A stretch of DNA of 64,000 nucleotides from Marchantia polymorpha subsp. ruderalis (lineage: Eukaryota > Streptophyta > Marchantiopsida > Marchantiales > Marchantiaceae): NCBI GenBank assembly GCA_037833965.1, contig AP031358.1, positions 20,406,001 through 20,470,000 on the forward strand, given 5' to 3'. Position 1 is the stretch's first letter, and each line of letters begins with the position of its first letter. The translations under genes and the position numbers were made by a program. Below are positions 38,901 through 50,599 of this stretch, in pieces. The notes below the pieces were generated by a model. It worked only from the letters and a program-made list of their open reading frames with translations, made no database searches and was not told where the DNA came from.

Positions 38901-41900
38901 GCAGCATGTTGAAAATTGGATGTTTAAGGTCCCGTCCCTGCGTTCGGAAGTTTGACACGCACTAAGATATTTTCATGACGTTTATATATACTTTGCGTTG
39001 GAAATATCTCTACGGCGTATCTTGTAAATACCCAGACTCACTCATATGCATCTCATGATTATGGAGGGAGGGTGTGAGCGCGCACACCTCCAAAAGCGTT
39101 TTGTTCACTTGAATCCAACCTTCAGATTTATAAGAAAGAGCTTTGCTACATGCATAGGAGGGTATTGAATCACCGAAGTACTTTAAATTGTCGAGCTTGC
39201 ATTCTACTGAAGGACTAGCCTTTCCACGTATCTCTTACAAAGACAGGTGAAAGTTTGAGATCTGATTTGAGAACCAAAAGGAATCAAGGCGATAAATTTC
39301 ATTTGGTACAATAATGGGAGATCTAACTATGCCCCGAGAACACTGACAGACTCTGCTTCTGTTCCACCCCACGCCGAGGCTGTCAACCGAGAATACGTAC
39401 CGAGTGATTGACAGATGTATAGTTTTGAATACTTCCCCCCATCTCGATCTGTTCAGAGGAGAATAAATATGCTCGAACTTATATTCTTATTACAATGAAA
39501 CTGGGAGGTTTGATCTCGCATTGTCAGGATTTATCAGATCCGCCCACTTGCTGAACGTGCCAAGTCACTTGGCACACGCCAAAAAATTACATTTCGAATT
39601 TACATTGTCCAACTTTAGTACCTACTTGAAGTTGTGGGATTGCAAAAAATGGTCGGACAGATACACGATTAGAATTCGATGATACTTGTCTGGTCAAGTC
39701 TATTCATCAACCTTGTCACTGAAGTTATAAAAGTCCATGAAATTCAGATACTGTACACCTCCCATGCACAAGTGCAGTTTCCGGATGGAAAAAAACATGC
39801 TACAATCGTAGAGAGCTACAAATCGGATTTTCAAGGAAGCGGCAATCTCATAAGTACTGATGCCTTGCAAAGAGCAAGAGAAGAAGGGGACGTAGGACAA
39901 CATCGGCGGTTGAGTACGTGGACGCTGGCATTCGACCACGTAGTTGGACGAACCTGAAGCGAAGAGAGCTGACTGACAACCGGATGACCGTTCCATACCC
40001 ATGCATGGCTGAACATCCCAACGCCCCCCCTCCTTCTCCCTGACTTTCGTACGATGACAACTGACCGACCGACCCGCGTCTGTAGCATGTACAGTAGAAT
40101 TTCTCTTTAAAGCTGCCCTCTTGGCTCTCATATGGCTCGGTGGATGTGCAAGGCATACTCCCCCCACTTGCGCATGTACATTAACTGGTAAGTAAGGGTG
40201 TCGACATAGGCCAGACATCTTCCGTCTCTCTCATGTCTTCTCTTTCATTTATGCCAGACCGATAAGACCACCTGTAGCAGTGCAACTTGGTACTGCGAAG
40301 GAGGCTACAAATCCGATACAGTATGAGAGTTGGTGAATGTCCTAAAGTACTGCTTAGAACCTTTCTGACGGGCTGGTTTACTTTCCTCCTCGGATTGACC
40401 CAGCCTGGCAATCTCGAACCCCATTCACAAGTACAGCAGCGGTCTGAAGTGTCCATCACGATATCCTCTGTTGTGGAGTCTGCGAGGTATCATGATACTG
40501 TACTACATTATACATGTGATATAGCGGTCTCGGCCAACGTTGTTCTATATATATTGGGGTATTAGTAGGTGTCATGCATACTTTTTATGATTTGACATGT
40601 TCTCATGACATAACTGGAGTGCCATACGGTTTTTAACTTTATCATAGACTATATTTCAGAAATTATGTTCTCCATTGATGTATAGATTTCATACAACTTA
40701 TAAGGTAGAAATCACATCATTGGATTTATCTTCATATTTTTTAATAATGTATAAACCATCTCACTTTTATAATTTGGGAGAAATTACTTGATGGACCCCG
40801 AGTAAACTTAAAACACTTGATGGGACCCAATGGACCGCCCTGCAGCCTCACCTTCAGTGATGTTCCAATACTATCTAGTGTTATTTCGAGTCGAACATGA
40901 AGTCACGGCAATTCAGACTCATAGTGCCCGTCGTTTTCTTAGACATGGCTGCGGACTAGTCGCCAAATTACTCTGGCCCGACAGTGGCGGACACTCCCCA
41001 CAGTTCATTGTGATCATCTTTCCAGGGATTTTCAACTTTTCATATATGTGTTACTTGATGGGCCTATATAATAGGCCCATCAAGTATATATTATATCTAT
41101 GATTTTAAATTATTTAGATCAACCCAACCCTTATCATTATCGACTTACTCACAAATCATCATCCTCGTTTAGGTGGTCGTTTACATGGTAGAGCACGAGT
41201 ATCTGATGGCAATAAGAAGTTGGTGTGGTTGGAAAAACTGCCCATGTGCTTCATGTAACCTTCGTTGGGAATTTTTTTCGCCCGAAATGGTTTATATCAC
41301 TGACGGTTTCTGAAGAAAACCTCTCATGTACGGGTAGAACATAAGTCATACATTCACGCAATGAGTGATCTACCTTCTCTTCCCGTTGTCAGTGCACAAA
41401 CCGACCATAGGGCAACCTAACTTCAATTAAACTCCATTGGAACTACATACTCCCCGACGAGATGCCTACAAATTATTGTGTGACTAGATATCCAAACGTA
41501 CAGACATATTACGGCTGATTCTGCCAAAGCTTTTCTGTTGGGTATCTCAACTGGCCTGACTAGGTCAACCTCAAACCGGAATACGCAGCAGATGATGTTC
41601 AATATATTATGCAATTATGTAATGTGCCTAATTTCTGACAGCCAGCAAACAGAATCTGATTTGGCATCCCTTGAAGTGAGGGATTGAGGTCTGACCAGGG
41701 ATCTGATTCGACCACGTGGTTTGTGCTATTTGATTTCTTCTACTGAGACTGTGTTCTCAACAACGGGTGGAAATTCGATCCGTTGTAGACGTTGTGTGCA
41801 TGTAGGGATTCCCCACTGGACCATTCCCTATCTTTCGTGTCCACCACCTCTGCAGCGCAAGTGGATCCCCCTCAGTCTTCCCCCAGATTAAGCTCTGACA

Positions 41901-42100
41901 TTCGGTTGCCAATTTCGTTCACGGACCCACGTTGGCGCTTACTGTGTGAGTATAGAAACCAGAATGAATGTGGCAAAGAGTGCGTCTAATTCTAAGTCAT
42001 CAGAGCATGTTTAGAGCCTACGCTGTGAGTATATTGTGCAATGCAGTTCTTGATGTGGCAGGTGCACTAGGCACCTACCGATCTCGAATAAAAGCCAACA
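38901..42100. other. Intergenic DNA, no gene seen
   Basis: Moderate GC at 39300-40500, then more A+T-rich. Overlapping frames near 39700-40460 are on both strands and unsupported. The hairpin at 41052-41086 is the one clear structure. Confidence 0.4.
41052..41086. repeat. Perfect 16-base hairpin with 3-base loop
   Basis: Arms 41052-41067 (TACTTGATGGGCCTAT) and 41071-41086 are exact reverse complements. The arm core CTTGATGG also occurs twice at about 40790-40822, which suggests that the sequence belongs to a small local repeat family. Confidence 0.6.
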
Positions 42101-43048
42101 CTTTTATGTATACTAAAATATGCTTAAAATGATGGATATTCATGATGAAAAATTGTAAATTTTGCTATCAAATATAAATAACATTAAAAGGTATTGTCAA
42201 TGTTTTTGCTCATAATGGTCAGAAACTAGAGTACAAATATTAATGCAAATCAATTAATATCACTAGATCAACTGTAAACCAATCCATCTCTTAAAAAATC
42301 TTAAAAAATAAGCACGACCATCACTACTTTCCTAAAAACATATTGAGATGACAATTTTCATAATCTTATTTTTTTTATTTTAAGAAAAAAATATATTCAT
42401 CAATTCAAAAAATATATAAAGCTTTTTAAATTAAATTCAGTTTCTTTAACATTATATTGCACAACTTTTTAGGTTTGAGTAATTTTTCTTCTCAAAAATT
42501 TTAACTAGAATTTATATGAATAAATTTTTTATCCGAACAGAATAAATTTTTTTTCAATTCATATTAAGAATGTAATAAATTGAAATAAATGGTACAAAAG
42601 TTATACTAAAAGGATGAAAAGATGATGATTATTATTGTATACGATATTATTCAAATTCATTGAATTAATTTTCAATCCATTGAAGCCAATTTTATGCATA
42701 GAACGTTATAAATCTGAAAGATTTAAGAAATAAAAATCTTGAGAAATATAAATAAATGAAAAAAATAATTAAATAAAATTTTCATTAAAAAATATATGAT
42801 TAGATTCAAACTGTTTCAACCTTCGAAGAATAAAATATGCAGATTAAAAATTTTAAATCAAATTCAGTAGAATTAGATTCATTGAAATATAACAATTTCA
42901 TGTTCATTTTGGATCAAATACATAATTCAACATAAAATAACATAATATAACATAAAATTTTTGACCTAATTTTGACATATTTTCCATCCATTCATAATTT
43001 ATAATAATGATTGAAGAATCGATATCATCTTGACATTGCTTTTTTGTT

Positions 43049-43051
<3 letters not shown>

Positions 43052-43081
<30 letters not shown>
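43052..43081. repeat. (TA)n microsatellite
   Basis: Thirty bases of alternating A and T, the longest such run in the window. Confidence 0.9.
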
Positions 43082-43082
<1 letters not shown>

Positions 43083-43495
43083 TTCATTTATTTATTTTAT
43101 CCATAAGATTTATTTATGTTTTTTCTAAATAATTAAATAATATTTTATTTTCATATTATTTTTAGAGGATAAAGAAAATCACAAATAAAAAATTTTGAAC
43201 CAAATTGAAGTTACATTGTACATCAAAATAGAACTAGTTCAAAATAAGTAGTGAAAAAAATAAGGAGTTTTAAATATAAACTTAACAAAAGTAAGCACTT
43301 TTTTTGCAATCTAGTTATTTTATATTCACTTATGTTATTATTGTCAAGGTTTTTGTATTATTTTCACATATCAAACAGGTAGAAAATAACATGAGCACTT
43401 TATAGATATTGTTGTTTGCATTTCAGATGTAGCAATTGTGTATGGATATTGATTTTAAATAATCATGATTTAATATTTAATATTCATTAATATTC

Positions 43496-43551
43496 ACAAG
43501 TATGTGTAAATTTCAAAATATCTTTATATTTTGAAATTTACACATACTTGT
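43496..43551. repeat. Perfect 26-base hairpin with 4-base loop
   Basis: Arms 43496-43521 and 43526-43551 are exact reverse complements around CTTT. A 26-base perfect arm in non-coding DNA implies recent formation or selection. Candidates are a small foldback element, a template-switch product or a small-RNA-producing hairpin. Confidence 0.75.
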
Positions 43552-44037
43552 ATTCTCCCAAAAAAAATATATTTGATGATATTATTTTAGAAAACTTAAG
43601 TTTATATTCACTATTGGAAATGAGAAATTTTTATTTTGCTTTATTGGAGGAGGTTTTGGAATAACTTTATTCAAAAGTGCATCAACATTCCTTTCTCTAT
43701 CAGATGATATACTTCACAAAATATGTGAAAGAATAAAAGATGAGGTTTTTAATTGAAATTTTGAACATATTCACTTCTAACAACTACATGCTTTATGTAA
43801 TTCTACATTAAAAAGTAAAAAATTGAATGAAGATTTATCTCTTGTTACTGATCATGGATGAAATTTACGTTTTTCTATTTCTATGGAGTTGTAGTTATTA
43901 CTTTCAATATTCACATTTTCTTATAACATGAAAGTTATAAGAAAATCCTCTGTTTTCAATACACATCTCTTGCCTCTAACTAAATTATGTAGTATCATAT
44001 GGTTTTACAGTCAGAACTTGATATAATGATACGATGA

Positions 44038-44955
44038 GACCGTGAGATTATAAGGATATGTCGAAGTATCCTTATATGAAGGATGGAGAGCGGCTAATTT
44101 TCTCTCACCCTAGTGTAATAGGGTGAGGTGTAATTAGCCGAGTCAACCAAGTGGTTGGACAAGTTATCGATCGGACCCTTGCCCAGTGACAAAAGCAAGA
44201 ACGAAGAATCCGAACATGGAGAACATCGCTAGACTTCCGTTCTTTGGCTCTTTCACCTTCAGCTCAGCGAAGGTGTCCGGGTCGTTAACCTAGTTCAGGA
44301 AATCGAATTGACCTTGGAATGGATCGGATCGCTCACTTCTCCCATGGGTACTCCGCCACTCCGTATCACTCGATGGCTTCCATGAACACGACCTGGCAGG
44401 CCCACATGACCAGAATGCTCTGTTCATGGACGAGGCCAGAGTTGCCGAGGTAGTCCACACCTCCCTCGGAGAAGATCTGCGATCCGGCCTTGAACCAGAC
44501 TGACTCGCCGAACTTCACTCCTAAGATGGGGTGCCACCGGAGAACGGACTTAATTACTTGGGCCGGTCCTCACCGTACCTGAATCACAAACAAGCTTGCA
44601 CAATTAGCCACGGATTGAAACTGACATGGATCAGCTGGAGGTTAGCGTAAGGGTAGAGTGAGTGATAATTAGACTAAACTGAGTGCCTATTTAGATGTGA
44701 AAAAGATGTAGAAGTCTTGTAACAATCCATCTCGAACTCGATCTCATCTAATGCACGTATATTGCGAATGTTCCCCTTCCCCAAAGCTTGACAGTCTTCA
44801 TACACCTTAATGTTTCCACCGAAGTTATAACTTAGACATCCTCCTCTTCCTCTTCGTCACTGGAAATTTCTTCATCGTCGAGGTAAAAATAGGTGAGGTC
44901 AAGAAATTGGGACCGTGAATCGCTAAGGATATACTTACGGCCGAGGTATCCTTAT
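44038..44955. repeat. Segment bounded by two similar hairpin sequences
   Basis: The left end (44038-44077) and right end (44911-44955) share, in the same orientation, GACCGTGA, then TAAGGATA, a variable loop, and TATCCTTAT. Each end can fold on its TAAGGATA/TATCCTTA arms. Between them lie the Lhcb pseudogene and a short acidic-tailed minus-strand frame ending at 44832. This could be a small DNA element that carried host gene fragments. The mechanism is inferred; no terminal inverted repeats or transposase were seen. Confidence 0.4.
44130..44578 (-). pseudogene. Lhcb: Broken light-harvesting chlorophyll a/b protein gene fragment
   Basis: Minus-strand similarity to LHCII proteins in three blocks, in the right order. 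Block one (about 44530-44578) resembles the mature N-terminus, YGEDRPK then PFSGGTP. Block two (about 44365-44520) contains [20 protein letters not shown] and [17 protein letters not shown]. Block three (about 44130-44290) contains [24 protein letters not shown] and [10 protein letters not shown]. In working genes these parts bind chlorophyll in thylakoid membranes. About 60 residues between blocks one and two are missing. There is a stop at 44554-44556, another at 44366-44368, and at least two frame changes after block two. TTCAG at 44579-44583 looks like a kept intron acceptor, which favours DNA-level copying over retrocopying. No functional product is expected. Confidence 0.85.
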
Positions 44956-47900
44956 TATGCCGCCTAAATTCTACGGGAGCGCAAAAAATATTTTTATCTA
45001 AGATATTATTCTTATAAGGAGTATACTTATATCGAGTTGTGACTGTAACACTGAAGTTGCTATGTGCATCTATGTATAAGAGAGAAGAGTTATGGCAATT
45101 AAGCATCCATGAAACTATGGCGCGGGGGTTACCGCCTAAACTTTATCATTTGCAAAGTTTTCATCAGATGGAACACAGTCGTTAATGTGTGAGAGTTCAG
45201 AGAGTTACAGAAAGTTTTGTGATTGCATCGAAAAAAGGATCCAGTATTTCCAACATAAATGAGAGAATTTTCATTTGAATGATAGTGAAGAATGGCCGTG
45301 GTACCCCACGAGCGCTGCACGGGTGCGAAGGAAAGTTGGGACGAGAAATCTGTGCGCGATGAGAGTAACGGAGTGTTTTAGTGAATCACGGGATAGATTC
45401 CAAAAAATATCCAACATCTCCTTCCCAGTAACCCTAAAATTACGGTACGATAAAGTTAAGGGCGGGGCTGTTTCTGATGTGCTCAGATAAAATTACGGCG
45501 ACAAAACGAAGCCCTCTAGTGTACCAACAAACGAACAGTTTACTATTATCGAAAAAGTTGGGACAAGACGACAAGCCCGTCGGAGCCACGTACTTTGCAG
45601 CCGTCAAACCAATGGCATCGAGAACACGATGAAGCCGCCCACCTGCAAAAAGAGGAGGACAGATTGGGCATATCCCGAATTCGCATTCACCTGTTCCTTG
45701 AACTTGATGCTGTTTGTCGAACTGAGTTTATTGATGCAGGAGATTGGTTTTCTGATCCCCAGAGGGAGGTTTCTGTGTATGACAACAATGCGGAGGCACT
45801 GATTTGTGGAAGGAACCTGCTTTGGGCGTTTCATCGGGCCACCAAGGGCCGGCTTCATGTGCTTGTCTCCATCTATCGTGGACTGTGTTTTTGTGTGTGC
45901 GAGATGTCTGATTTGATTTATTTCTTTCTCAACGTCGCCAACTGAAGCTAGTTAGGGACGTTTGTCTCGTAGGGATATTTGGAGATGCCTGATTTTTTAA
46001 TTTTATGTTTTAATATAATCCCTATTTCCGACTGATGGTAGTTACAGTGATTTGTGTGAGCCAACCTCATTATGCTCCACTATTAGATCGTGATCTGCGT
46101 TGCAGGTTATGTCCCGCAGTTTTTCTCGTGTATATTGCTGAAGAATCTCGTTTATTCCAAGATACACGACTCATGAGGTTCCGTCACATGGATTGTGAAG
46201 TAACCCTTCGAGCTATCTTATAATGATTGTGACAAAAATTACAAAAATCATAGTTTGATATGGGGATCTTTGATTCCGCCTTGTCACCTTACTTGGGAAT
46301 GAAAGATACTCTACTGTAATCTCCAAGTAACGAATGATGAGGTAAAGTCGCATCTCATGATACAATGCTCATGATCGTTAAGAAGTTGGGGTCCGTGTCT
46401 TAATGTGATTCAAATTGTAGTGTAACAAACACCTCTTCGTACCCCTATGATAGACGCCCTTAATTGCTCCTCACCATTCCAACTTGTGAATTATATACAA
46501 TCACAACATCCTCAAGTTGTGAAATAAATAAATAATATGTAGATATCTATATAATTAAATATATATTATATAGATATGCAGCTGTAAACTCATATTCTCT
46601 ATGAAATATTGTTAATGCACGAACTAGAGTAGACAACGTGAGGTATACACATTCTTTTGCTATGGCAAGTGGGTGTGTATCCACATGATCTGATTATTAA
46701 GCCATAGAATAAGACTATCATACCTCTCACAAATTTGAGAAGGAAGCCACATGTAAGATGCAAAGCTGCTATCACTTCGAGTGCAGAGAGAGGTGTACTT
46801 TCAGCCTGTCCTCGAGCGAAGAGGTGCAATGCAGCAACAGCACATCGTGGTCGAAGTGTTTGTTACCTACGGGTGGATGTCATGATGAACTGCAAGTTTC
46901 GTTGCTTCCTCCATTCATACTTTATCGTACTTTCATCAGTACACTGAACTGATAGACAGCAATGAAAAAGCGCAGGCGACTTTGTCTTATCTGTCCTTCA
47001 GGTCCGTTCACCATATTGTTATCCGAAAGCAGTCCAGAATTTTGAGATGCAGGAGGACAATTGGATGACAAGTTGTGATAAAAGCATTCTGTTTTCTGGA
47101 CATACTCCGACAGAGGGATGCAGGAGGTCCAGCAGAGGAGCAAGCAGATTTGTTGTTGACGGAGTCATTACTGAAAAGACCACCCTTAAGAATAAAGCAC
47201 AGCGAGGGCATGCATATGCCTGTGCTTTTTACTCTTATTTTATTCCAGTTTATGTGAAACCTGCAGAATTGAGATCGTCAGCAAGGGACCTGCTCGTATT
47301 CCTCTTTTCCAATTCATCTCCATGTTGGCCTTCCAATCTACTCGCTTTGGATCTGTGAATTTGAGTAGTTCAACGGGAATAAGGTGCCACACGTACAGAA
47401 GTCAGCAGCTTCAGAGTACTCGACTCCTGCTTATCATCCGTTTGGTCAATTTTGTGTTGGAAGACAATCGTGATGTTGTTATGCCAAAAGTGATGGGTAG
47501 TCAACGAGGGACTTTTTCCACATGAGGAAAAACTGACGACAGTGACAGGATTTTATGAACATGAGTTTCATAGACGTAGAAACATCTTCTAATATAAATT
47601 TGTGACATAGCTGGGAAACTACAATTTGTGCTGGGCAGCCTTATCAAGTATGCCTAGCAAGCCATGTGCTCTTATCAGTTGCTATCATGGTATACGCCAT
47701 TTGAGTATATTATTTTCATCTGTACTGCTTTTGCGATGACATCAGAGAAGAGATTGTTTTCCGCATTGCGTTTAGAGCCGAACAAAAACTCGCACGAGAT
47801 GTTCCAGTTTTTCCTTCCCTTATTGCGAACTAATGCTTTGATGGAAACGAGACTGTTACCTTTGCTTTTATCTAGCTTATGTCATTCGAATATCTTTTAT

Positions 47901-48480
47901 GATCCGTATGTATTCCATATTCCAAACCCTTCAATGATTTAAATTGTAAAAAGTCTTCACGTTTGAGAATCAAAATGACACTTTTTTATTTGGATTGAGT
48001 TTTAATGGTCACAGGGGCCATGCCTTCGATGATAAGTGTGACGTAGACACCAGTGATCGACCACAATGGAAAGAATTGTGTTCTTATATACAAGCAGGAG
48101 GATGATGAGGTGGACGCGATCTTCATAATGTGACCTCTACAACGTTCGATAGTGAGTGAGCAAGAGACAGACTTACAAAAAGAAATGTCAATGGTGTTTG
48201 ACACTTTCCACATAAAGGCTGACAAGAATGTACAATTTAGCAGTCCAACTGTTAGTCAAAACCTTGACCTAAAAGGGATGTTAAAAGGATGCTGGGCAGC
48301 TGAAGTCGGTAAAAAGGCAAGGAGGCAAAGTGGATTGCATGAGCAGTTATATACCGGTAACGAAGTGGTGTAGCAGCCGGCTTGGCACCACATTGATGGT
48401 GCACGGGGTCTGGATAGGCTCGGAGAAGCACCAAATATAGCACTGTATGAACTCCCAACTGTTAATGACAACGATTCGCA
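44956..48480. other. Intergenic DNA, no gene seen
   Basis: Mixed composition with short unsupported frames on both strands, the longest being a 116-residue plus-strand frame at 45595-45945 without recognisable features. No repeat or RNA gene is evident. Confidence 0.4.
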
Positions 48481-48585
48481 GCTCCGAAATTGGATGTGAG
48501 AGCAGCTGATGCCACTGTCCGTCTCCTCGAGGAAGAGTTCCGAAGGACGAAGGGAAAGATCTCCCCCCAGCTCGGGTGAAGTAGC

Positions 48586-48609
48586 CAGCCCAGCCCAGCC
48601 CAGCCCAGC
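48586..48609. repeat. (CAGCC)n short tandem repeat
   Basis: Nearly five copies of the 5-base unit. It is flanked by identical 11-base copies of CCAGCTCGGGT at 48567-48577 and 48605-48615, which suggests slippage expansion inside a duplicated patch. Confidence 0.8.
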
Positions 48610-49899
48610 TCGGGTCGGTGCGGCTCGACGTTACCATCCCAAGTTGGTGACAGATCGGACCGGATCGCTCCGCTGCATCGTCGCAGAGAAAGGAGGGGCT
48701 ATATGATCGAGCTCTTTGCGGAGTGCGGTGGGACTCGAAGGCCTGCACGGAACAGAGCAGAACTGGCGAGCTCGCCGACTTACAGCACGAAAGGTGTTAG
48801 CTCCTGAAGTCAATCGACGAGGTTGTATGTTCATGCCCTCCAGTTCAGGAATCAGCACTGGATTTCCTCCTGGCTTGCTCGGGTCCGTCTGTCGTATGCG
48901 CACCGAGGGACCCGACGAAGCTTCGAAAGCCATGTGGAGAGGCCAGGCGAAGGAGCGAGGCCAGAGCTGCCTTCAACTTCGTGCAACCATAGCTCAGCAG
49001 ACGACCGACGAGTTCCTCGGAAAGTTTAAATTACATCCAGCAGCGCATTCAATGTCCCGAGGAAAAGCTGATCCGCAGCGAAAGGGATTTCGTCCCAGAA
49101 AAGAAGATTGTATTTCCGTATCTTCCGAATCGGATCCTCTGAACTCGCTGCTCGCCCGGCGACCACATCGGCCGGCGCCTGCGCTCATCGTCGAAGAACA
49201 GAAGATCTCATCGGAGGGGTCCGAGCCGCCGGCTGCGGGCGGGCTCGACACAGGTCTTCTGAGAGAAGCGCTAGTCCCGGCGACCCAGGCGAACTGGCCG
49301 GTCAAGACGCGCAGAATTTACCACGATCTGACCGGCGCCAGCCAGTGGCGGGCGAGCAAAGGCGTCGGGGAAAGGGCGCCGGGATGAGGCGAGGGGGAAA
49401 GACTGCGTGTCCGTTGTGGCTGCTTATACACCAAGCGGCGGTCGCGCAAGTGGCACACGTGGAGCACCAGTGGCTCGCACCCCGCCGGAATGCTGGAATA
49501 TCCGCGTCCCGACTGCCACATCCGCTGCAGTCGTGGCGCTTTTCGCTTGCCACGCAGACTCACTGTCACCAAGTCGCGAGTCCAGCGCGTTCGAACTCCC
49601 TCCCGCCCAGCGCTCGCTTTTCTCATGCGCGCACAGACAGAGGGACAACCGGAGTTAATTTTTGACCGCCCTCTGTGGCAGTGTCCTTTACAGCTCTGGC
49701 CCGGAGCCGGGCATGTGTTCTCCCGCTGCTCCCAGGGTTCGAGCGAGAGGAGCATCAGGCTCTTTGTCGCCTAGCGGAGCCGACATCCGCCAATCGGACC
49801 TCGGTCACAGCGGCCGCTTTGAATCTCCTCTGCGTGACAGTCCCTCGACGTAGCCCGTGGCCGTTGCTGAAGATTCGAGCCGTTCCCGGGAACTCGGTT

Positions 49900-50073
49900 C
49901 AGGTCAAAGATTCAAAGACTCGTAAGGATTTTCCTCCGCGTCGGTAGTGAAGGCCGGAACGAAGGAAGGAAGGCGAGCTCGCAGTAGGAAGGGCAGAAGG
50001 AGGAGGCCAGATCCCAAGTCTCTGGCCAGGTCAAAGATTCAAAGTTTCGGTAGGATTTTCCTCAGCGTCCGCA
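49900..50073. repeat. Two imperfect 47-base direct repeats 127 bases apart
   Basis: 49900-49946 and 50027-50073 share CAGGTCAAAGATTCAAAG and AGGATTTTCCTC blocks, with a few changes between and after them. The block AGGATTTTCCT is nearly palindromic. The spacing and position in a GC-rich island fit a duplicated regulatory module or leader segment. Confidence 0.6.
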
Positions 50074-50575
50074 AGCAAGGTACGGCCACTACGGTAAGGT
50101 CGGGTCCCCACGTCGTGCCAACGGCAGCCTCCACCTTATCGGCAGTCCGTGACGCAGTCGCTTCTCCCTGAAGCTTTCACGTCCACCGGTTTTCGAAGTT
50201 TGAGTGAACTGCGGTCGTAGGCTTGTTCCTTGTGCTCCAAGCAACAGCAGTCAATCAGACTTCGCTTACTGAGTAGGCGCACAGTAAGCGTGCAACTGTC
50301 CTGCCATTCTCTTTGACGGCGAGTTTCATATATTTACTAATTCCGGTACAGCGTTCCGCCCTTTCCTCCTGATTATATATCCAGTTCTGTTCACATAAGT
50401 AATGTGGAAGGAACATGAAGTAAAAAACATACAATCATTATTTTATAATGAAAAATTATAATGTTTTTCAGCACAAATCAATCATTTAATAATCAAGTGA
50501 CCGGAGAAACCACTCCTTAAACGAGTATGTATACTCTCATCTTCATTTCAATGATAACATTTCCATGTTATGAAG

Positions 50576-50599
50576 ATATATATATATATATATATATAT
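50576..50599. repeat. (TA)n microsatellite
   Basis: Alternating A and T for 24 bases in non-coding DNA. Confidence 0.9.

Larger units (their letters stand above)
42101..44037. other. A+T-rich desert, no gene seen
   Basis: Very A+T-rich, with the long (TA)n run at 43052-43081 and the 26-base hairpin at 43496-43551. No coding signal. Confidence 0.5.
48481..50300. other. GC-rich island without a convincing gene
   Basis: About 1.8 kb of GC-rich DNA with six or more overlapping frames on both strands, the longest 223 residues (48716-49387, plus). None shows a domain. The overlap in several frames and the low-complexity composition argue for promoter or leader DNA. It contains the CAGCC repeat at 48586-48609 and the spaced repeat at 49900-50073. 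Confidence 0.35.

Noticed and set aside
48716-49665. Plus-strand frames of 223 and 185 residues in the GC-rich island
   Set aside because: They overlap each other and several minus-strand frames, with no domain in any.
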